Origin: Labia minor
Lineage: Eukaryota; Arthropoda; Insecta; Dermaptera; Spongiphoridae
Length of the DNA: 64,000 bases
Assembly: GCA_963082975.1 (NCBI GenBank)
Contig: OY720350.1
Span: 49,616,734 to 49,680,733 of the forward strand
Reading direction: 5' to 3'
Shown in pieces: positions 1 to 10,078 of the stretch (position 1 is its first letter; each line of letters begins with the position of its first letter). The position numbers were made by a program, and so were the translations under genes. The notes beneath the pieces were generated by a model. That model did not search any database, had not been told where the DNA came from, and saw only the letters and a program-made list of their open reading frames with translations.

Positions 1-343
1 TAATATATTATTAATAATAATATATAATAATAAGTATTTAACATTAATAATTTAATAATATTTAGTGTTAATTATATTAAATAATTAATTTATATCAATA
101 AATAATACATACGGATAGTTAACCTCAAAAGTATATAAGCACATTTTTTGTTTTCACTAATATTCACAAATAGTAAGTAATATCAATCAAAATATTCAAT
201 TTAAATCACTACTGAATATAATTTATTAGCACACATATATAATTCGAAATGAAATGTTCAAGCGGTCCATTAGAAACAACACAAATGAAACGAAATGTTG
301 ACATCTATCTATCTATCTATTTATTTGGTCTGGTATTAGATTG

Positions 344-381
<38 letters not shown>

Positions 382-530
382 TCTTGGAATTATTATAATT
401 TTCTACACACCTTAGATTAGATATGACATCAAGAATTCAACAAGATTCTTCATATTTTGTGTTTAATTAAAAAATTGTTAATAATCTATCCATGGGATGG
501 CATATATGGTTAAAATAAGATAATAATGTT
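1..530. other. AT-rich stretch without a gene
   Basis: Nothing coding is visible. The stretch is almost pure A/T, with a short ATCT run near 301-322 and a TA dinucleotide microsatellite at about 345-380. Confidence 0.6.
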
Positions 531-534
531 GGGG

Positions 535-632
535 ATTCGTCATAGCCTAGTGGGTAGAGCGCTCGCTTGCTTTGAGCGCTATGACGTAGTCGAAGAGAGA
601 CATGGTAGGTTCGAATCCTACTTCAGGCAAAT
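535..632 (+). ncRNA. tRNA-like Pol III promoter unit (possible SINE head)
   Basis: TAGCCTAGTGGG at about 545-556 matches the Pol III A-box consensus, and GGTTCGAATCC at about 607-617 matches the B-box. GTAGG-TTCGAAT-CCTAC folds into a perfect T-arm. An anticodon-like arm can be drawn (loop CTTGCTT), but I cannot form a 7-bp acceptor stem, and the A-to-B distance is too long for a plain tRNA. A tRNA-derived SINE head or a decayed tRNA is therefore more likely than a working tRNA. Confidence 0.4.
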
Positions 633-769
633 AAAAATTTATTTTTCTGGAAAAACAAAAAAACTGTTAATTTTTCGTGTCACACATCTTAAAATTTCAC
701 TCCCCATCAATTTTCCATAACGCGCCTAAAGAAGTATAACTTCAATAATATAATATAATCAAGGATTAC

Positions 770-1300
770 AGGTTTGGCTTTCGACTGGAGTGGACGTTCT
801 CTGTACCGCTCCGCATTTCGGTTGCTTTTCGGGAGTTTGTGGATTGGCTGCACTTGTTGGGTGATGTTTTGAAGTGTATACAAGAATTATTATTTGTTTG
901 TTTTTGTTTTGTTTTTTTATTGTATGTTTGCTGTGCTGAGAGGAGGGCATTTCTCCTGTCTGCTGAGTGAACTTTTTTGACCCGGACGGGTCTAATAGAT
1001 TTCTCCGGAATCATTAGATAAATTGCATTTTAATATATCATTTAACTAATTGTGTAATTATTATTTTTGGGTGTTTGACGGTGAAGACATTGACCGGGAG
1101 TAATCCCCTACGTTCGTAATAACGGGTTCTCGGAAAATATTATGCTTATGAGGGATTTTAATGCTCGGGTGGGAGATCTCAACCAGTTGGACCCTGATGT
1201 GTTTACCTATCATTGTCATTGTTAACATTAGTAAATGCATGTATTGACTAGTAAAAGTTTGAATATAGAAATTTAAAATTATAAATTTAAGCAATCTAAA
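770..1300. other. Retroelement-like debris
   Basis: This moderately GC-richer stretch has no intact frame. A + strand reading near 1140-1215 gives DFNARVGDLNQLDP, resembling the GDFNARVG motif of LINE apurinic endonucleases with its first glycine changed. I read it as a small LINE fragment, weakly supported. Confidence 0.3.
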
Positions 1301-1305
1301 CTAAA

Positions 1306-1348
1306 AAAAAATAGGGGAGCCGTAACTTCAAAAGGTTTGAGAAGTACT
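1306..1348. mobile_element. Right end of a hAT MITE, same family as 8227-8564
   Basis: GGGGAGCCGTAAC...GGTTTGAGAAGTACTG followed by GTTTAGAGGTATCTA matches the right end and 3-prime flank of the complete element at 8227-8564. It lies in the ancestral intron 2 of the orphan receptor exon L0. This suggests the insertion predates the L0/L1 duplication. Confidence 0.55.
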
Positions 1349-1370
1349 GGTTTAGAGGTATCTAGTTTTT

Positions 1371-1997
1371 TCCGACCGACGATAGTAAGGGAGGTATTGT
1401 TTTCACACCAAATTTCACTTGGCAGATTTTTTTACATATTTCCACGAATCATGCATTTTCTTAAAAGAAAAAAGTATTTTTAGCATGATGTCTGTCCGTC
1501 TGTCCGTCCATCCGTAAAGATGTGTACAGCTTGAACGGCTTAACGGATTTTGATGAAATTTGGTATATTTACTTAATGCTACAGTATGATGAATTGATCA
1601 ACTTTTTGTGTATATCAGAAACCGGAAGTGGTAGTATTAGCGATCGACGATAGGAAGGGAAGGGTTATTTTCACACCAAATTTCACTTGGCAGATTTTTT
1701 TACATATTTCCACAAATCATGCACTTTGTATTGGTTTTATCCTCGGGAAAATCATATTTATTAGTTTTTTCTTAATTTAAAATTATATGACGTCATCCCA
1801 GCCATTCATGACTTCCAGCCTTGTCTTACACATATATTATAAATAAAATAAAATTAAAAATATTTATGTTATATGCCTATCTGTTTTTTATTGCATTAAT
1901 AGATATATTAAAATTATTTGAAATTGTTTATGTAGCTGGAAATTAATTTATTTCAAACCGACGGTCGGTTCTGAGCCGGGCCACAGGTCAACTTATT
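1371..1997 (+). repeat. Family A repeat, full-length copy
   Basis: This begins with CCGACCGACGATAGTAAGG next to a T run and ends with CGACGGTCGG, a GACC...ACAGGTC-type end and ACTTATT. It contains the GTCTGTCCGTCCATCCGT tetranucleotide core and the internal near-duplicate of its own first 60 bases. At least ten further copies or fragments occur in this window. It was inserted directly downstream of the hAT scar in the remnant intron before L0. See the 57195 copy for the family description. Confidence 0.85.
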
Positions 1998-2097
1998 TTA
2001 TATTCATATAAAATTGAAAATTAATATGATATATTAAATTATTAAAATTAATTTTATATAATTATTATTCTTAATCATGATTTTATATTTTTTTTAG

Positions 2098-2292
2098 TAA
2101 ATTATTAGATATTGAAAATAAATTATTTTTGAATTCACTGCGATCAGATCTCTTGGAGTTTGAAAAACAAATAAAAGATAGTAATATACTATATCAGCTG
2201 CTGGATTTTTTACCATCAATCGGAAGTTAATCCTTTCTATTATTGCAACTATTATCACTTATTTAATTGTTCTCTTTTCATCAAAAATATAA
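2098..2292 (+). pseudogene. Locus L0: orphan, frameshifted gustatory receptor last exon
   Basis: The sequence after a TTTTTTTAG acceptor is nearly identical to the last exons of L2 (13189-13384) and L3 (19233-19428). It encodes SKLLDIENK, then the SAAGFF and TYLIVLFSS region. It is 195 bp rather than 196, because one base is missing near 2184 (AGTAATATACT against AGTAACTATACT in L3). This shifts the frame just before the conserved YxISAAGFF motif. No exon 1 or exon 2 lies upstream in the window. It is the tail of a receptor gene that was either lost or lies partly outside the window. The 3-prime flank resembles that of L2. Confidence 0.85.
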
Positions 2293-2804
2293 TTTCTAAT
2301 ATTTATTTTATCTATTTTATTCATTTATTTTGTAAAAAAAGTTATTTTTGTAGTAATTCCTGTTGAATTATGATGCATCCTAAATATAAATATCTCGTTA
2401 TTTTAAATAATAATACTATTACAAACAAATTTATTAGATATTATTTATTTTTTTTAGACTTAATTTAAACTTTTATTTATAATTTTCAAATTATTATTTT
2501 TGATTTGTATTAATAAACAATTATTATAAAATGTTGGTTATATTGTAATTTATTTAATAAAATTTTATAAATATCTCTTATTATATATTTTATTTTATCT
2601 TCAATTGTATTTTCATCCTTAAATCTTTCACCTTTATTTCTATTATGTCAAGAAATATTGAAATAATAAAATAATAACTATTTTGTTTTTGTAATTAGAA
2701 AAAGAGGAATAGATTAAATTGTACAAAAGTTTTTTAAAATTTTTTTTACTTTAATTTTAAACACGACGAATTTATTAAAATACCTTATATATGTGTAAAA
2801 TAAT

Positions 2805-2830
2805 ATTGATTAATTTTAAAAAAATCAATA
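2805..2830. promoter_or_regulatory. Conserved inverted-repeat motif upstream of L1
   Basis: ATTGATTA at 2805 and AATCAATA at 2823-2830 form an imperfect palindrome ending 112 bp before the L1 ATG. The same motif lies upstream of every receptor gene in the array (see findings). Confidence 0.55.
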
Positions 2831-2941
2831 ACAATTATTTATTTATTTTAATTAAATTACAAAATTATAGATATAATATAATAATTATTTCATTATAGAT
2901 TCGAACATTTAAGTTCGGATATTACAAAGAAGCATTTCAAA

Positions 2942-4023
2942 ATGAATTTTTTTTATATCTATAAGCCAATCTATTATTTAAATAAAATTTTTTGTTTAAT
3001 GCCAATTTCATTAATAAATATGAATGGTGAATTTATTTTGAAAAAATCCATTTTCAACTGTTTCTATTGTCTTTTATTTATTGTTGCAATAATTATTACA
3101 TTTAATTTTAAATGTGTTATACACGCTGCAAGAATGAATGGAGAATTTAAATTTAGCCTTCTATCATTTCTTCTTGTCTCAGTGTTGTTTTCAAGCACTA
3201 TTTATATTTCATATTCTTTATTTCACACAAAAAAATATTTAAAAATTATTTTAAATAAAATTTCATTGCTGGATCAACATCTTTATGGTAACGAATTAAA
3301 TTCCAAATATATAAAACAAAGAAAATCACTTAACAAGTATTTATTTCCTTGTCTTATCTTTGAATTAATAAGTGAATTATTAATATTATGTAATGGAATA
3401 AATATTAAATATATGCGATCATTTGATATTGGCTTTCTTCTGCATTTTGTTGAATCTTCAATATTCTGTCACTTTTTGTTCTGGATTTGGATTTTAAATC
3501 AACGAATGAAAGATTTAGAGGTATGCATTGAGAAGAATTTCTCCCATTTTGAAATTAAATTTTATCAAAATGTTTTTAACAAACGTATTGAGGTTAAAAA
3601 TATGATGTCTCAAAGGTAATTTCAAACCAATTTTTCTTTTCAATTTTGTAATATATTATAAAATTAATTATTTTGTAGGATTGATGTGCCCAGCATCAAA
3701 ATTTTACAAAAAATCCACTTTGAATTGATTCTTATTCTGGATAAAATAACAGAATTTTTCGGCATTCCTATTTTTATTCATATAGCACATGAAGTTTTTA
3801 AGTTACTTATCGCCACATACTCTATTAGTTTATTTGCTATTTTAAAATTCAGATCATCGGATGCAAATTCAAATGATCCATTTTTCCAGTATAAACATTT
3901 AACATTTATTATCTGTCTGGTAACTGTTATGCATTTGTATTCAATTTGCCGTATTCTTTTCTTCATCTTCATAGTGGAAAATTTATCATATTATAAAAAA
4001 TCATCTTTGAATTTATTAAAAAG
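2942..4023 (+). CDS. Locus L1: gustatory receptor, exons 1-2 only, no own last exon
   Basis: Exon 1 is 2942-3615 and exon 2 is 3679-4023. The join is AG|GTAATT...TTTTGTAG|G, phase 2. Exon 1 begins MNFFYIYKPIYYLNK and exon 2 carries the LQKIHFELILILDK and AHEVFKLL segments of 7tm_7 receptors. Both exons are open and closely match L2. Exon 2 ends at a normal AG|GTAAAA donor, but no last exon (SAAGFF/TYLIVLF) can be found between 4024 and 11433. The following intron carries a 4.1-kb hAT, a hAT MITE and a Tigger/pogo relic. The donor could in principle splice in frame to the L2 last exon at 13189 (total 1215 bp, 404 residues). Otherwise L1 is a truncated pseudogene. The start codon was chosen by homology to the other genes. 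Confidence 0.85.
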
Positions 4024-4332
4024 GTAAAACAATTTACATTTAATATTTATTGTTTAATCTATATATATTTCTTTTTATTCTTTTGCTATTAGTTCACACT
4101 CTATCTATACTTTAGAGCAGGGATGGCGAACCTATGGCTCGCGTGCCAAAAGTGGCACGTTTGAAAAATTTCATGACACGCATAAAGACAAAATTATTTT
4201 TTGAAGTGAAACTTCTTTAGCGGCGTCCTGACATTTGGTTGAGAATGGAGAGTGAATTGAAAAATTGAAATTTCGTAACGCAAGAGAGAAAAAAGATATA
4301 GATATAACGAGTGAGAATGATATCTCCGTCTC

Positions 4333-4452
4333 TCTTTTGTGCGGTCTTTCGTTCTTGAGAAAGAGGCTATCTGCGTCTTCCTTTTGTCCGGTCTTTCGTT
4401 CTTGAGAAAGAGGCTATCTGCGTCTTCCTTTTGTGCTGTCTTTCGTTCTAAT
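4333..4452. repeat. Tandem duplication of a 60-bp unit
   Basis: The unit CTTTTGTGCGGTCTTTCGTT plus CTTGAGAAAGAGGCTATCTG and CGTCTTC is repeated about twice, with a partial third copy ending in CGTTCTAATACC. It lies inside the hAT left arm. Confidence 0.7.
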
Positions 4453-4869
4453 ACCCACTCGCTAGGTCCAAAGTCCATGGCGCGCATGCGCGCTAGTACG
4501 TTGACGCGGAATAATATTTCTCAGTCTCTACTGGGTCAAAGAATAAAAATTAGTATGACTTATGATCAAAAGAGGGCGAGATCTCCACCTTGTCCAGTAG
4601 ATATCCCAATTAAATACAATTTGAATTTAAATATATATTAATTTCAAAATTTGCCTAAACATTTATAAAAATAAATATACATATGAAATTTGTTATTTTT
4701 TTTTAATATTAAAAAATATTTAATTTGAGATTAATAATATGTAAAAAGATCAACTATCAAATAGATTCAAACTTTTATTTTCTTTGATTAGATTATAATT
4801 AAATATTATTTATATTATTTAAAAATTATTATTAAATTTAATTAATTATAAATTATAAATAATAAATAA

Positions 4870-5382
4870 TAAATATTAAACCAGCGCATGTTTGGCTTTT
4901 TGTTGATGGCACCACGTCACGTGTTGGCGCGTGAGATTTGCAGTGTTAAAAAATTAATTCTGGTAATTTCAGCTAATCAATCAAGCTGAAATTCTATATA
5001 TAGCAGTTTTATACAATTATTAATCATGTAAAAAATTATCAAACATATATCTTTATTTTTACGGTCACTTTAGAGGAAAAAAAATCAAAACGTTGTAGGT
5101 AATGACCCTCTTCCGGTTGAGCTACATTTCTCAAAAGTTGATAGAAAACTATGAATTTTGAATAATGTCCATGTACCAAATTTCATCATTCTAGCTCAAA
5201 CCGTTTTTGCGTAATCTTGCCTACATACACACACACACACACACACAGACACACACACACAAACATTTTTCTCAACCTTAGTGAAAATGATTCAGGAACC
5301 TTCAAAAAGTATAAAAACATCAAAATCTCAACATCGAAAATTTTCGTGATCGCAATACTATCTCTGGCGAGATAGTAAAAAA
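4870..5382 (-). repeat. Family B repeat, minus-strand copy
   Basis: This is the reverse-strand match to the 23814-24390 copy. It shares the TAATTTCAGCTTGATT region, the CACACA microsatellite core (about 5227-5262), the GATGAAATTTGGTACATGG block and a terminal hairpin, CTATCTC-TGGC-GAGATAG at about 5357-5374. Confidence 0.75.
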
Positions 5383-5756
5383 TGATTCATTATTATTGGA
5401 TTTGGCTGGTAATATTAATACCTGGGACCCTGGGACACCGAGCTCGCTCTACCCTTTAAAAAATATTGATATACAATTCTTTAATTATTTATTACAATTA
5501 TTAAATGTATTAAATAATATTTTATTGAAAAAATATTAAAAATTATAAAACTATCTAAAACTTAATTAATAAAAGAACAATGAATAAATAAATCACGAAA
5601 ATAGATAAAAAAAAAAATGCACGCGGCGAGTTTCGATCCTTCGAACTCGGGGAGTAAAAACAATTGTTCTTACTGCTGGTCTATGATATTTTGATAATTA
5701 CAAAGATATTTTTACCATCTTTCAAAGACATTTATTTGTTTTGTTGTTTTTTTTTG

Positions 5757-6420
5757 AGAGAGATTAATAAATATATATATATTTTATTAAAAATAAATAT
5801 TTTTAATTTTATTTCGAAATTAAATAATGAATTTTAAAATATTTTAAATATAAAAAAATGTTAATACAATATCATTTAAAAAAAAAAGCGGGATTAATAA
5901 ATATATATATATATTTTATTAAAAATAAATATTTTTAATTTTATTTCGAAATTAAATAATAAATTTTAAAATATTTTAAATATAAAATTTCGAAATTAAA
6001 TAATGAATTTTAAAATATTTTAAATATAAAAAAATGTTAATACAATATCATTTAAAAAAAAAGCGGGATTAATAAATATATATATATATATTTTATTAAA
6101 AATAAATATTTTTAATTTTATTTCGAAATTAAATAATAAATTTTAAAATATTTTAAATATAAAAATAATATTAATACAAAATTAAAAAAGGCGGGAGTAA
6201 AATTTCAAAATGGATGCCATTTACGTCACCCATATATAATTTTCAATTAAGAAATTAATAATGAAGCTGTAAGTTTCAAGAGATGTAATCAATAAAACTC
6301 AATTTTTCTTTATAAATACTATATCTAGTGTGAATTTGAAAAAAATCGTTAGAGCGGTTTTTGAGAACCAATGGTTATAGATAAATAGATAGATATATAC
6401 AATTTTAGCTAGCATAATAA
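5757..6420. repeat. AT-rich tandem repeat array and associated element end
   Basis: Three imperfect copies of a unit of about 130-175 bp begin near 5763, 5890 and 6065, each starting with GATTAATAAATATATATAT. Downstream is a block ending ACAATTTTAGCTAGCATAAT. A related, reversed sequence lies at 49125-49460, so this is probably part of a dispersed Helitron-like family. Confidence 0.55.
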
Positions 6421-6499
6421 GATAAGATATATATCGTGAAATAATTAAAATTCTCAAGTCAAATATACAGCGTGCACGCATACCTACGCATGTAATTGT

Positions 6500-7069
6500 G
6501 TGTGTGAACATGGTCGGCGATTCACACGCCAACACATACAGTTATGTGCGTCGATGACCATTCACGTTATTTATCCGAATCTCAACATTACTTTAACACT
6601 ACTAAATCAATTTAAAATTATTATTGCATTTAAAACTGCTTTTCTCTACTCCACAGATTTCACTATGCCGAAAAAAAATAACGACCAAAATTTAGACGAT
6701 ATTATTTATTTCATACACCGTTCACTACTGGTTTATAGCCACACAGGTGCTAATGCACTTGAACGAGGCGAAGATAAAATCCCTCTAATTCTCGGGGGAG
6801 ATTTTAATGTAAATTTTGGATCTGATGATTCGTTGCCGTTGATCAACTTTCTTCGAGAAACATTTGGTCTGCTTATAAATAACGATCCCAAGGAATCAAC
6901 AACAAAATCTGGAACTACAATAGATGCTGTTTTTACACGTTATATAGAAAATATCGAATCACGAACATATATATCTTATTTTAGTTATCACAAGCCATTA
7001 ATATCAGTATTACCAATTGAATCACCAACCGACAATAGTACAGGCAATGTAGATATGATGATAGAGTAG
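6500..7069 (+). pseudogene. Helentron/retroelement-type endonuclease fragment
   Basis: The C-terminal two thirds of this 189-codon frame reads as an exonuclease-endonuclease-phosphatase fold protein. It contains LILGGDFNVNF with the catalytic DFN motif, then SGTTIDAVF and YISYFSYHKPLISVL. This matches the endonuclease appended to Helentron (Helitron2) proteins and, more distantly, LINE endonucleases. The first 50 codons do not look homologous and the N-terminal catalytic part is missing, so it is a fragment. It lies inside the hAT shell at 4118-8218. The domain call is firm, the element type is inferred. Confidence 0.65.
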
Positions 7070-7429
7070 ATAATAATAATAATAAAGCGAATATTTGTTA
7101 CGAAAATTTTATACTGTTATATGTCTTTCGAAATGATCCCTTTATTTTTCTCTATTTCTCTCTCACTCACACTCTCAACTAAAATTTATCTTATTCTCTA
7201 GATTGTAAGAAGTTTCACTTCCGCCACGTGTACGATGATGCACATTTTGCTTTTTTTTTTTTAATAATTATAACTTTTTACAATAGAAATAAATTAAAAT
7301 TAAAATTTATGAAATTTGAAGTACTGAATATTTATTTATTTATCTTAGTAGATAAAACCGGCAAATTATACATTTTATTAAGCTGAAATATCGCTTGAAT
7401 TCCCTCGCATTATAAAAACATTCATGATA

Positions 7430-7960
7430 GTAGACTCAGTGTATATCGTTTGGACTTCTATTATGTCATTGCGTGTTGTTACCGTACAAATAGCATTGTT
7501 CAGGATTTAAATTTTTTTGCAAATCTTTACTCTTCATGACATGGGGAACCCAAATATGACTTTTGTATTTTTCGTGTCTGTCATTTTATTTGTCTGTTTG
7601 TCTGGGAAATTGTGAAGTTATAAACTCAAAATGGATTGGGGCGATGAAATATTACCAGAATATTCTTATATGCTTTTATTCTAATATATGCTGTAAATTT
7701 TATCAATATTTATTAAAAAAAAAAAGAAAAATTAATTTTATAAAATTTATATCAAGCTTTACTTTACGAATAGGACGGTTGGAGAATAGTGCCAGAATCG
7801 CAATCTTTTTCTAGAATTTAACATAACATTATCAAAACAATAAAATTTAAGTGGTTCACGGTATCAAATATAAATTTTGATTTTTTGTCATTATCTACAA
7901 CTAAAAACTACAAAGTAAAATCAATTATAGAATTTCCATATAATAAATATAAACAAAAAA
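7430..7960. repeat. Low-copy non-coding repeat shared with 37940-38160
   Basis: Blocks such as TTTTTCGTGTCTGTCATTTT, AAATGGATTGG and AAAATTTATATCAAGC recur in the same order near 37955-38150. I recognise no coding capacity. It may be an internal segment of a dispersed DNA element. Confidence 0.4.
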
Positions 7961-8226
7961 TTTTATGAAAGATATATTTTTACCAAAAATAAATTCCAAA
8001 TTTTTTAATAATCATTTTATTTTTTTGGAATAAAGTTTAATATTTAAAATTATAACACTTTTATACAGGATAATTAGAAGTTATACAAAAATATTCGATT
8101 ATATATTCAAGCTAAAAGCGGTAGAGAAAAAAATGACAATTTTGTGGCACGTTAGTTACTTCATAAAGATTTTTTATAATTTTGTGGCAAGGACATTGAA
8201 AAAGGTTCGCCATCCGTGTTTTAGAG

Positions 8227-8564
8227 CATTGATTCCCAAACTGTGAGCCGGGATGCCGTCATTAGGGAGCCGCGAAATATTAAATTAAATTTTCTAATAC
8301 TTGAAATTTTTGGTTCTAAAAAAAAAAGGTAAGATGATTTTCTAGGCAAACTTTTGAACATTTTCGATTATTTTTCAATTTTTTTCAATATGGTTCTTAA
8401 AAAAAAATAAGGTCAGAAGATTTTGCGATGCTCTTGAAACTTATTTAGGGAAAAAAACTTTAAAGAGAGTAAAAATGTATATAAAAATCGGATGTATTAA
8501 AGGAGCTTCGGAAAAAATTCGATTATTTAGGGAGCCGCAAACCTGAAAAGATTGGGAACCTCTG
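8227..8564. mobile_element. hAT MITE inserted beside the larger hAT
   Basis: This is a 338-bp element with ends CATTGATTCCCAA and TTGGGAACCTCTG. It is flanked by TTTTAGAG (8219-8226) and GTTTAGAG (8565-8572). The left target copy is shared with the right target copy of the 4118-8218 element, so two hAT insertions used the same site. Both arms carry the GGGAGCCGC motif. No open frame. Confidence 0.75.
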
Positions 8565-8587
8565 GTTTAGAGGTATTTATTGTATTT

Positions 8588-9040
8588 TTACTACCTCGCC
8601 AGAGGTAGGATTGTGATCACGAAAATTTTCGATGTCAAAATTTTGATGTTTTTATACGTTTTGAAGTTCCCTGAGTCATTTTGACTAAGATTGAGAAAAA
8701 TATCTGTGTTTGTGTGTGATAGTGTGTGTGTGTATAGACAAGATTAATAAATAAATAATAGAATAATAAATATCAAATTTTTAATTAATTTGGGACATGG
8801 GCATTATTTTAAATTCGTTGTTTTCTATCAACTTTTGAGAAATGTAGTTTATTCGGAAATTGACCATTAACTACGATTTTATTTTTTGCCTCTAAACTGA
8901 CCGTAAAAAAATAAAAAAAACTTTTTAAAAAGACCCCTTTTTTATATGCACTTAAATGGAGAAAATAATTTCTCCAAACACACCACGATTTCCTTATAAT
9001 TAATCATATCTAAAAAATGAAAGCGTGGGCGCCAAACATG
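8588..9040 (+). repeat. Family B repeat, plus-strand copy
   Basis: This starts with the hairpin CTACCTCGCCAGAGGTAG and continues through ATTTTGATGTTTTTATACG, a GTGTGTGTGT core, an ATGGGCATTATT block and the CTGACCGTAAAAA block. It is diverged and interrupted by short AT insertions. Confidence 0.65.
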
Positions 9041-10078
9041 CAGGGAAAGAAAAAGAATACGAAGGACATTTCATTGTATATGCACAAACCTTTCTGTTTT
9101 TTTCCTTTTTCCAATATAATTGATAACTATGTTTATTTGAACTAGAATTTAGGTTTTTCCTTGATAAAAATTTCGCCCGGTTTTTTATTTCAAGTATTAG
9201 TGTGAATGTTGAAAGAATCTAATTCAAGTCGATTCTTCACCTAAAAATACTATATATCAAATCGGTGGTATAGGGGATTTATTAATATTATTATTATTAA
9301 ATTATTGGTTTATATATACATTTTTCATTTTTCATTTCATTTTCAACTACAATATCGCCATTATTTTATTTGATATTCATTTAAAATAAAAAGTAACGTA
9401 TCTTATTTTTACAAAATAATTAAACATGATTTAAATTAATTTAATTAAAATGATAACTTTTAGAATAAATTATTTAATTCAAATGAGTTAAGAGGGCAGA
9501 TCAATAAGTCAGTGACCATAGAGATTTTTGCAGAAAGCAGGAACCCTCTCTGTCTAATTATAAATGAGAAACAATTTTTAAACCCGTTTCCCTTATTCAA
9601 AATGTCCTTTGGATCCAATTACCCATTACCCACATAGCCCACAATAGCCCTTATCTGAAATGAGCGAACTGTCCCCCTCTCTCCTTTCTCCCACCTTACA
9701 GCTTCTCTCACGATCCCTCTCTCTGTCTCAACGTATATGATATTGAGTGATGAAATATTTCATTTTTCTATGATTTAGTGATTATATAGTATTATATAGT
9801 AGATATATTATTTATACAGTGGCTGGCTATGGTCCTCAGGGAGGGGGGAGAGAACCATCACTGTTTCAAGTAGAAATATTTTAAAAGGGAATTTAGGTTA
9901 TGAGAAAAATTATGATCTTGAGTGATTAAATTTTTATGAGAAAAAATGCTCACTCCAGGCCCACATATGGTGGGAGGATGGTGATCACACCTTGAAAACA
10001 CAGTGGGTAGACTGTAATAGTAACTACTAGATAACACAGAAGAATCGAAAGTGATTGATATACATAATACTATTAATA
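9041..10078. other. Stretch without a recognisable gene
   Basis: I see no homology or open frame. A pyrimidine-rich tract (CCCCCTCTCTCCTTTCTCCC and neighbours) lies at 9670-9735. It belongs to the long region after L1 exon 2. Confidence 0.5.

Larger units (their letters stand above)
4118..8218. mobile_element. hAT-type DNA transposon shell with nested repeats
   Basis: The left end is CAGGGATGGCGAACC and the right end GGTTCGCCATCCGTG, inverted. They are flanked by an 8-bp target duplication, CTTTAGAG at 4110-4117 and TTTTAGAG at 8219-8226, one mismatch. That arrangement is diagnostic of hAT. I see no recognisable hAT transposase. The interior holds a tandem repeat (4333-4450), family B DNA, AT-rich tandem units and a Helentron endonuclease frame. 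It sits in L1 intron 2. Confidence 0.8.

Noticed and set aside
4194-4641. Frames in the hAT left arm
   Set aside because: They follow a tandem repeat in non-coding transposon DNA and match nothing.
5227-5262. Short direct repeats that could suggest a CRISPR array
   Set aside because: They are CA microsatellite in a eukaryotic repeat element; no spacer-repeat alternation anywhere in the window.
5610-5680. GTTCGAAGGATCGAAACTC-type sequence resembling a B-box
   Set aside because: No A-box at a suitable distance and no cloverleaf; not reported as a tRNA.
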